Positions 7,399 to 12,772 of a DNA stretch of 12,772 nt are shown here, piece by piece. Origin of the DNA: an uncultured Ruminococcus sp. (lineage in GTDB: Bacteria; Bacillota; Clostridia; Oscillospirales; Ruminococcaceae). The notes beneath the pieces are model-generated. The model searched no databases, had not been told where the DNA came from, and saw only the letters and a program-made list of their open reading frames with translations. The number at the start of each line of letters is the position of its first letter. Positions within the stretch are counted from its first letter, which is position 1. A program made the position numbers and the translations under genes. The stretch lies in the NCBI GenBank assembly GCA_947176565.1, contig CAMWRC010000011.1, positions 1 to 12,772 on the forward strand, given 5' to 3'.

Positions 7399-9324
7399 TC
7401 ATATATCGAGATTATGAGCGAATTTAGCGTTTTTCTCGATGAATTTCCGGCGCGGCTCAACCTTGTCGCCCATGAGAATTGAAAATGTCTCATCAGCGCG
7501 GAGAGCATCTTCCATTTCGATTTTTATCATTGTGCGGCGTTCAGGGTCCATTGTTGTTTCCCAAAGCTGCTGCGGGTCCATTTCACCAAGACCTTTGTAA
7601 CGCTGGACTTCGACCTTGTTTTTTCCATTGTCTGAGAGTTCGGCGATATATTTATCGCGTTCCTCATCGGAAAATGCGTAGTATTCTTTTTTTCCGCGCC
7701 ATACTTTGAAGAGCGGCGGCTGTGCTATATACACATTGCCATTGGTGATGAGAGGACGCATATACCGGAAAAAGAATGTCAGCAGAAGTGTGCGTATGTG
7801 CATACCGTCAACATCGGCATCAGCCATGATTATAACTTTTCCGTAGCGGAGTTTTTCGATATCAAAATCTTCTCCTATACCCGTACCGAGAGCAGCAACT
7901 ACCGGTTCGAGTTTGTCATTGCCGTAAATCCGGTCGATACGAGCCTTTTCCACGTTCAGCATCTTGCCCCAGAGTGAAAGTATTGCCTGATAGCGTCTGT
8001 CGCGTCCCTGTTTTGCGGAGCCGCCTGCTGAATCTCCCTCAACGATGTAGATTTCAGTGTAGCGGTTATCGCGTTCGGAACAGTCGTCAAGCTTTTCCGG
8101 CATAGGCGATTTACCGAAAGAATTTCTGGAGCGTTCGGCTTCACGGGCTTTTTTAGCAGCCTCACGGGCTTTCAGGGCTGATATTGATTTTTCAAAAATT
8201 ATCTTTGCGGATTCGGGATTCTCCTCAAGGAAGTTCATAAGCTTTTCTATGACAAGCTTTTCCACGAACGGTTTAACTTCTGGATTGCCCAGTCTGCCCT
8301 TTGTCTGTCCCTCAAATTCACATTCCGTAAGCTTCACGGAGATAATTGCAGTCAGACCCTCACGCACGTCATCGCCTGTCAGCTTTTCCTTGTCTTTCAG
8401 GAGTTTCATTTTTTTGCCGTATTCGTTTATGACCTTTGTAAGGGCATTTTTGAATCCAGTTTCATGTGAGCCGCCGTCTTTCGTGTGGATATTGTTTGCA
8501 AACGAGAGAATAACCTCGTTATAGCTGTCGTTGTACTGTAAAGCGATTTCTGCGAATGAATCGCCCTGAGTTCCGGAGACGTATATTACATCGCCGCTCA
8601 GCGGAGCGTAACCCCTCACATCGTGGATATGTTCAACAAACTGACGTATTCCGCCTTCATAGTGGAGCGTTTCGCTGTGAATATCATTCCCGTCGCGCAG
8701 GTCGGAAAATCTGATTTTTACTCCTGCATTCAGGAACGCCTGTTCTCTTAGTCTTTTCAGCAGTATCTCATAATCGTAGACAGTATGTTCAAAAATTTCT
8801 CCGTCAGCCTTGAACATAACGCTTGTTCCTGTTTCAGAGGTTGAGCCGGTTATTTTCAGTTCCTCGCTGTAGTGACCGCGTTCAAAACGCTGAAACCATA
8901 CGTTTTCGCCGTCTTTTACGGTAAGCTCCAGCCATTCGGAAAGAGCGTTTACTACAGAAGCTCCCACGCCGTGAAGTCCTCCGGAAACCTTATATCCGCC
9001 GCCGCCGAACTTTCCTCCGGCGTGGAGAATCGTATATACTACAGTTGCCGCTGAAATTCCCTCTTTCGGGTGGATTCCTACCGGTATTCCCCGCCCGTTG
9101 TCCGATACCCGTATAATATCGCCTTTCAGTATTTCGACCCTGATTTCTGTGCAGTAGCCTGCGAGAGCCTCGTCAATGGAATTATCCACGATCTCGTAGA
9201 CAAGGTGATGCAGACCGCTGGGACCTGTTGAGCCTATATACATTCCCGGACGTTTACGGACGGCTTCCAGACCTTCGAGTATCTGTATGTCGTTTTCATC
9301 GTAATTGTTGTTCTGCTGACTCAT
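7399..9324 (-). CDS. gyrB: DNA gyrase subunit B
   Basis: GyrB is the ATPase subunit of gyrase and pairs with GyrA. The 641-residue product is full length. The GHKL ATPase domain shows Glu44 and Asn48 ([11 protein letters not shown]), Asp75 (SDNGRGIP) and the [10 protein letters not shown] loop at 115-124. The TOPRIM domain has Glu429 (IVEGDSAGG) and the Mg-binding Asp502 and Asp504 (ADADVDG). The C-terminal motif QRYKGLGEM is present. The residue aligned to E. coli Lys447, known for quinolone effects, is Trp452 in LWGKMLN. The ATG at 9322-9324 has AGGAGGG at 9329-9335. The 82-bp leader upstream holds a possible promoter and extra SD-like motifs. Confidence 0.98.
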   Translation of the reverse strand: MSQQNNNYDENDIQILEGLEAVRKRPGMYIGSTGPSGLHHLVYEIVDNSIDEALAGYCTEIRVEILKGDIIRVSDNGRGIPVGIHPKEGISAATVVYTILHAGGKFGGGGYKVSGGLHGVGASVVNALSEWLELTVKDGENVWFQRFERGHYSEELKITGSTSETGTSVMFKADGEIFEHTVYDYEILLKRLREQAFLNAGVKIRFSDLRDGNDIHSETLHYEGGIRQFVEHIHDVRGYAPLSGDVIYVSGTQGDSFAEIALQYNDSYNEVILSFANNIHTKDGGSHETGFKNALTKVINEYGKKMKLLKDKEKLTGDDVREGLTAIISVKLTECEFEGQTKGRLGNPEVKPFVEKLVIEKLMNFLEENPESAKIIFEKSISALKAREAAKKAREAERSRNSFGKSPMPEKLDDCSERDNRYTEIYIVEGDSAGGSAKQGRDRRYQAILSLWGKMLNVEKARIDRIYGNDKLEPVVAALGTGIGEDFDIEKLRYGKVIIMADADVDGMHIRTLLLTFFFRYMRPLITNGNVYIAQPPLFKVWRGKKEYYAFSDEERDKYIAELSDNGKNKVEVQRYKGLGEMDPQQLWETTMDPERRTMIKIEMEDALRADETFSILMGDKVEPRRKFIEKNAKFAHNLDI

Positions 9325-9355
9325 AATTCCCTCCTGAGTAATTAGACCTCCTCAA
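9296..9355 (-). other. Possible 19-codon leader ORF overlapping the gyrB start
   Basis: A TTG at 9353-9355 follows a GGAGG (9359-9363) by three bases and opens a 19-codon frame that stops at 9296-9298, inside gyrB and in another frame. Its second and third codons, AGG AGG, themselves form an SD-like motif. The SD spacing is shorter than ideal and the peptide is unremarkable, so translation is only a possibility. Confidence 0.2.
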
Positions 9356-9374
9356 AAACCTCCGAAGCGGTCTA

Positions 9375-9397
9375 TTGATAATTGACAATTGATAATT
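9375..9397. repeat. AT-rich direct repeat with central palindrome
   Basis: TTGATAATT occurs twice (9375-9383 and 9389-9397) around a perfect 11-bp palindrome, AATTG-A-CAATT at 9380-9390. It lies in the putative gyrB promoter region. It may be a regulator site or simple low-complexity intergenic sequence. Confidence 0.5.
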
Positions 9398-9406
9398 AGC
9401 TGTCAA
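9378..9406 (-). promoter_or_regulatory. Possible gyrB promoter
   Basis: On the minus strand an exact TTGACA at 9401-9406 is followed by a 17-base spacer and AATTAT (9378-9383), which matches the -10 consensus at four of six positions. It lies about 54 bp upstream of the gyrB ATG and would let gyrB-gyrA be transcribed apart from dnaN-recF-remB. The -10 is weak, so the call is tentative. Confidence 0.35.
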
Positions 9407-10026
9407 TCAGTATATTTTAACAAGATAGCTGTCGCCATCTTTGTAAAATGTCATAATATATTCTCTGTTGCCGATTTTATACCAGTATATTCCGATTATG
9501 CCGCTTTCCATTTCGTATTCTTCAGGCTCGCGGATTTCATCAGTACTGCCGGCGGTTGTTGCTTGTGGATAATACATCATATCTTCTTCGGCATATCTTA
9601 TCAGCTCTCCCTCGCAGTTTTTCTGCATAAAGGTCAAGCCGTCAAGATCAGTTTCAAATTCAAGCTGTTCGGCGATTCCCGACTGTCCTGCGAAAACACG
9701 TTCGTATTTTTTCAGATCAACGTTATAGTCAACAATCAAGCCGTACTTCTCCTCCATTTGAGCAGTGCGTTTTTTCCCGAAAAACAACCAGTAGTCCTCG
9801 ATAAACAGATCAGACATCAAAATATTACTGCCTATTATTACCACAAATCCCGTTATTACAAACTTTGTAAGGAAACTCAGCTTCTTTGGCGGAGAAAAAA
9901 TCTTTCTTTTCTGCCCTCGGGAGTTTCAGCGTCATATTCATATTTTTCAGCATATTTTTTTCCGTATCTTCAAAAGATAGGATACACGACTATCACTAAA
10001 ATAATATAACAGACCGTCAATGTCAT
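9407..10026 (-). pseudogene. Disrupted small membrane-protein gene upstream of gyrB
   Basis: A good gene start exists at ATG 10024-10026, with GGGGG 5 bases upstream, 30 bp after remB. It encodes one hydrophobic helix (MTLTVCYIILVIVVYPIF) and then hits TGA at 9970-9972. Reading past that stop gives sensible RYGKKYAEKYEYDAETPEG sequence until a six-base homopolymer (A on plus) at 9895-9900. There the frame must shift by one to join the open frame ending at 9407. Adding one base gives RFF-SPPKKLSFLTKF, then a second helix and a roughly 140-residue acidic tail domain. The 3' frame alone (9407-9844, from a GTG) has no ribosome site and would start within the helix. The repaired protein would be about 205 residues; I do not recognise the family. 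Two lesions suggest a decaying gene, though the homopolymer one could be a base-calling error. Confidence 0.7.
9564..9572 (-). promoter_or_regulatory. Isolated consensus DnaA box
   Basis: The minus strand reads TTATCCACA, an exact DnaA-box consensus, about 240 bp upstream of the gyrB start and within the disrupted gene. No cluster of further perfect boxes is visible in the window, so this is not oriC. Chance remains possible. Confidence 0.4.
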
Positions 10027-10056
10027 GATATCCCCCGTTCCCGAAAAAACGTGCGA

Positions 10057-10320
10057 TCATATAAATCCTCCGCCGTTTGCAAGCCGCTTTTTCAGAGTGC
10101 TTGCCGCAAGCTGTGAGATATACACGCGCTTTTTGGTGATGATAAATGTTTTAGGCAGTTCGTATGTGGCTAAAAACAGGCGTTTTTCTTTCTGAGCCTT
10201 GTCAAGGAGCTTTTTTGTTGTTCCGGTAACTGTAGTATTGTCCATATCAAATATGCCGATTATTTCGCGGACATCTACCGAATATCCGTTGCCTATGTGC
10301 AGATATATTATTTTATCCAT
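10057..10320 (-). CDS. remB: RemB-like regulatory protein (DUF370 / YaaB)
   Basis: This 87-residue protein matches the RemB (YaaB) family, small DNA-binding proteins found between recF and gyrB in many Firmicutes; RemA/RemB act in biofilm-matrix gene control in Bacillus subtilis. Family features seen are YLHIGNGYSV at 6-15, REIIGIFDMDNTTV at 18-31, ELPKTFIIT at 54-62 and VYISQLAASTLKKR at 66-79. I prefer ATG 10318-10320: AGGA lies 9 bases upstream, inside the end of recF. The TTG three codons earlier is too close to that site. The gene overlaps the recF stop by 8 bp, so it is probably translationally coupled. In this organism its targets are unknown. Confidence 0.9.
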   Translation of the reverse strand: MDKIIYLHIGNGYSVDVREIIGIFDMDNTTVTGTTKKLLDKAQKEKRLFLATYELPKTFIITKKRVYISQLAASTLKKRLANGGGFI

Positions 10321-11437
10321 TATTTTCAATCCTGCCGCCGCTTATTCTCAGTATTTTCCCCTGTATTTCCGGCAGAAGCGCGCTTTCGTTGGGTGTTGTC
10401 AGAAATACCTGCATATCCCTGATTATCTCAAATACAAACCGCTGACGTTTTTCGTCCAGCTCCCCCATTACATCATCAAGAAAAACTACCGGCGCATCTT
10501 TTGAACGCTCCATGAAAATTTCAGCCTGTGCAAGCTTCATAACAAGTGCCGCCGACTTAATCTGCCCCTGAGAGCCGTATTCCTTTGCGCTTACTCCGTT
10601 TATTTTTATGATTATCTCGTCACGGTTCACTCCTGAATGGGTTGAACCTGTCCGTATATCATACTCTGCCGTTTCCTGAAGTCTGGTGTAATATTTCTCA
10701 ACTGCTTCATTCTGGCATGGATTTTCAAAATCCTCGGCTTTGTAGATGTTGGACCTGTATTCAAGCTGCAATATTTCAGTATTGCCGGAAATTGCCGCAT
10801 AAAGCCGCCGGGATATTTCGTTTATTTTTTTTACGTATGAATTTCGCATATATGATATTACAGCACCGTTCTGAGCCGCCTGTCTGTCCCATATTTCAAG
10901 AGAGCCGGCATCTGAACGTCCCTGCATAATTGATTTCAACAATGAATTGCGCTGATTCATAACCGCATTGTTCCGGTTTATATGCGCGACAAAATGTGGT
11001 TCAAGCTGTGATGCCGCCATATCAATAAAGCTACGTCTTTTTTCGGGTGCGCCCTTGATTATATCCACATCGTCGGGAATAAAAGCAATACACTTGAAAA
11101 CATCGAAAAGTGCTTTTGTGCCTTTATGCTTTACGCCATTGAGTGTGATATTCTTTACCGGAGCAGCAGCCCGGAGCATTTCAAATTCTATTTTCTGTTC
11201 ACGTACTGCATCTTCGAGACAGATTTTTGAAATCATACGGCTGCCGTCAAGACAGATGTAATCTTTTTCTTTAGAGCCTCGGAAACTCCGGCAGCCGGAT
11301 AAAATCCATAATGCTTCGAGGAGATTTGTTTTCCCCTGTGCATTCTGTCCTGCGATTATGTTATATTTTTTATCCGGAACAAATGAAATCCCCGACAGAT
11401 TTTTGAATCCGTCTATTTCGGCATATTTTATCAGCAA
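10313..11437 (-). CDS. recF: DNA replication and repair protein RecF
   Basis: RecF is an SMC-like ATPase that, with RecO and RecR, loads RecA at single-stranded gaps. With the start chosen here the product is 374 residues, the usual family length. The Walker A motif GQNAQGKT is at 30-37, with Lys36 as in E. coli. The ABC-type signature region [11 protein letters not shown] lies in the last third, and the Walker B segment VVFLDD ends at Asp321-Asp322. I place the start at TTG 11435-11437, giving [14 protein letters not shown], the normal N-terminus. A GAGGAG site lies 10 bases upstream, a little far. The longer frame to 11509 adds 24 residues that overlap the S4 gene and look like non-coding translation. 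It overlaps the S4 gene stop by 7 bp. Confidence 0.94.
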   Translation of the reverse strand: MLIKYAEIDGFKNLSGISFVPDKKYNIIAGQNAQGKTNLLEALWILSGCRSFRGSKEKDYICLDGSRMISKICLEDAVREQKIEFEMLRAAAPVKNITLNGVKHKGTKALFDVFKCIAFIPDDVDIIKGAPEKRRSFIDMAASQLEPHFVAHINRNNAVMNQRNSLLKSIMQGRSDAGSLEIWDRQAAQNGAVISYMRNSYVKKINEISRRLYAAISGNTEILQLEYRSNIYKAEDFENPCQNEAVEKYYTRLQETAEYDIRTGSTHSGVNRDEIIIKINGVSAKEYGSQGQIKSAALVMKLAQAEIFMERSKDAPVVFLDDVMGELDEKRQRFVFEIIRDMQVFLTTPNESALLPEIQGKILRISGGRIENNG

Positions 11438-11640
11438 ACCGTTACTTCTCCTCTGCCTGATACGGAAACCGTATCTCCGGAACGGATTTTCTTTCCTCTC
11501 ATGGTGCATATTTCTCCGTTAACAAGCACCTGTCCGTCCTGTATAAGTGCTTTTGCTTCTCCTCCTGAACTTGTTATTGAAGCGAATTTCAGGAGCGCGT
11601 CAAGCTTTATAAATTCCGTAGTTATATTTATTTCCGTCAT
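11431..11640 (-). CDS. yaaA: S4-domain RNA-binding protein, YaaA/RlbA type
   Basis: This 69-residue protein is essentially one S4 domain, of the type encoded between dnaN and recF across Firmicutes. The hallmark segments are [11 protein letters not shown] at 10-20, [17 protein letters not shown] at 27-43, and [11 protein letters not shown] at 48-58, where basic residues contact RNA. Its role is thought to be in ribosome or RNA handling but is poorly defined. The ATG at 11638-11640 has AGGAG 7 bases upstream. It lies 10 bp after dnaN, and its stop overlaps recF, so the three genes form a tight unit. Confidence 0.93.
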   Translation of the reverse strand: MTEINITTEFIKLDALLKFASITSSGGEAKALIQDGQVLVNGEICTMRGKKIRSGDTVSVSGRGEVTVC

Positions 11641-11650
11641 TTTTTTCTCC

Positions 11651-12754
11651 TTATCCCTTGAGCTGTATAGGCATTACAAGGAAAATATAGTTTTCTCCCT
11701 CAGGAGGAAGTATTTCAATTACTTTTATTGAGCCGTTGAACCGTATGCGTACCTTATCGCCCTCAGCTGCTTTCAGAGCATCGAGCATAAGTCTGTGATT
11801 GAATCCTATGGTAACGGAATCTCCTGTAATATCCGCTGATATTGCATCATTTACTCTACCGACAGCAGTCCGGCAGCTTATTTTCATTGTTCCGCCGTTT
11901 ACTTCGCATCTTATAGGCGACTTGTTTTTATCGTCAATTATCAGTGAACAGCGTTCAAGGCTTCCGATGAAGTCTTTTTTGTTCACAAAGACTTCTGTTT
12001 TGTAGCTTTCTGGTATGCTTCGTCTGTAGTTATGGAATGCGCCCTCAAGAAGTCTGGATATGACAAAGAAATTATTAAGCTCAAAAATGATATGGCGTTC
12101 GCTTACGCTGATAATACAGTCGTTTTCAGAATCGTCCTTGATAATTGTTGAAATTTCCTGAAGTGCTTTTTTCGGAACGACAAAATTGAATTTTTCGTTT
12201 GTATCTGTGGGCTCTGTGCGTATAGCAAGTCTGAATCCGTCAATTGCCACGAGAGTGAACATACCCTCGTCAATATCAAAAAGTTCACCGGTAAATATGG
12301 GTTTATTTTCATTCTGTGCCGCTGCATAGCTTGTCATGTTTATCATGGAGCGGAGAGTTGACTGTTTTACAGAAAAGCTGCGTTTTGAATCAACAACAGG
12401 CAGGTCCGGATATTCCTCAGCTGAAATGGCTGAAAACGTACAGTCTGCTGCATCAGATGAAAGCTGTACGACATTGTTTTCATCAATTGTTACCTCAATT
12501 CTGTTGCCTGACATTCTCTTTGTAAATTCACTGAAAAGACGTGCATTCAGCACAAATGCCCCACTATCGTCTGTATCTGCACTGATAGTTGTCCTGATAC
12601 CCATTTCAAGATTATATGCTGTAAGTTCCACACAGCCCGGTTCAACTCTGACTTTTATTCCCTCTAAAGCCGGTGTAGTTGATTTTGTAGGTACTGTACG
12701 TGAAACGTTTGTAATTGCTTCGCTGAGTTCATTTTTGTTACAGGTAAATTTCAT
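11651..12754 (-). CDS. dnaN: DNA polymerase III beta sliding clamp
   Basis: DnaN forms the ring-shaped dimer that tethers DNA polymerase III to DNA and recruits many partners. The 367-residue length is that of the family, consistent with three clamp folds of about 120 residues each. Recognisable parts are the N-terminus [25 protein letters not shown] near 23-33, and the C-terminal LVMPIQL at 360-366, part of the partner-binding region. The ATG at 12752-12754 has GGAGG about 9 bases upstream, inside the window's last 18 bases. dnaA is expected immediately upstream beyond the right edge. It is the first visible gene of the minus-strand cluster. Confidence 0.97.
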   Translation of the reverse strand: MKFTCNKNELSEAITNVSRTVPTKSTTPALEGIKVRVEPGCVELTAYNLEMGIRTTISADTDDSGAFVLNARLFSEFTKRMSGNRIEVTIDENNVVQLSSDAADCTFSAISAEEYPDLPVVDSKRSFSVKQSTLRSMINMTSYAAAQNENKPIFTGELFDIDEGMFTLVAIDGFRLAIRTEPTDTNEKFNFVVPKKALQEISTIIKDDSENDCIISVSERHIIFELNNFFVISRLLEGAFHNYRRSIPESYKTEVFVNKKDFIGSLERCSLIIDDKNKSPIRCEVNGGTMKISCRTAVGRVNDAISADITGDSVTIGFNHRLMLDALKAAEGDKVRIRFNGSIKVIEILPPEGENYIFLVMPIQLKG

Positions 12755-12772
12755 CTGTTATGTCCTCCATTT

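Noticed and set aside
9182..9190. Second DnaA-box-like TTATCCACG
   Set aside because: One mismatch, and it encodes part of the invariant VDN of the GyrB ATPase site, so protein constraint explains it.
9389..10009. Long plus-strand open frame opposite the disrupted gene
   Set aside because: It is phenylalanine- and cysteine-rich antisense translation with no SD, and it spans the gyrB leader, so it is a shadow frame.
11438..11509. 24-residue N-terminal extension of recF to a start at 11509
   Set aside because: It lies wholly inside the S4-domain gene in another frame, gives a basic low-quality sequence, and makes RecF longer than its family; Walker A Lys falls at 36 only with the TTG start.
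12755..12772. Replication origin within the window
   Set aside because: Only 18 bases lie beyond dnaN and no DnaA-box cluster is visible; oriC is likely outside, near dnaA.

Overview
The window is a low-to-mid GC Firmicutes (Clostridia) chromosome segment. Protein character and gene order suggest an Oscillospiraceae/Ruminococcus-like anaerobe; this is inference, because no 16S or database search was possible. The right 9.4 kb is the classical replication-origin neighbourhood, all on the minus strand: dnaN, a yaaA-type S4 protein, recF, remB, a disrupted small membrane-protein gene, gyrB, a YcxB-like membrane protein, gyrA, and a membrane-anchored metallophosphoesterase. dnaA, and probably oriC, should lie just beyond the right edge, upstream of dnaN.

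The left 3.4 kb is a patchwork of short transcription units: an RsuA/RluB-family pseudouridine synthase (minus), a small DUF4830-like secreted or anchored protein (plus), nrdR and a sugar-isomerase-like TIM-barrel gene (minus, behind a near-perfect sigma-A promoter), and ytaF/mntP-like (plus). ytaF converges on the gyrase-cluster transcript with overlapping stop codons. The first 39 bases are not native DNA. They are a Nextera-style adapter joined to a Tn5-type end, so the last six codons of the open rsuA-family frame are artefact and the gene is cut off there.

The large minus-strand cluster combines the sliding clamp (DnaN), gap repair (RecF), topology control (GyrB, GyrA) and a matrix-type DNA-binding regulator (RemB). 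Spacing is tight, with overlaps at yaaA/recF, recF/remB and gyrA/metallophosphoesterase, which suggests co-transcription and translational coupling. Six of thirteen intact genes appear to start with TTG when the Shine-Dalgarno sequence is used to place the start.

I found no mobile element, CRISPR array, RNA gene, or convincing new biological system; most of the window is conserved housekeeping DNA. The points worth a second look are the double-lesion pseudogene next to gyrB, the membrane gene inserted between gyrB and gyrA, the multi-SD leader of gyrB, natural substitutions at quinolone-resistance positions in both gyrase subunits, and the adapter at the contig end. No gene-free stretch exceeds about 165 bases.
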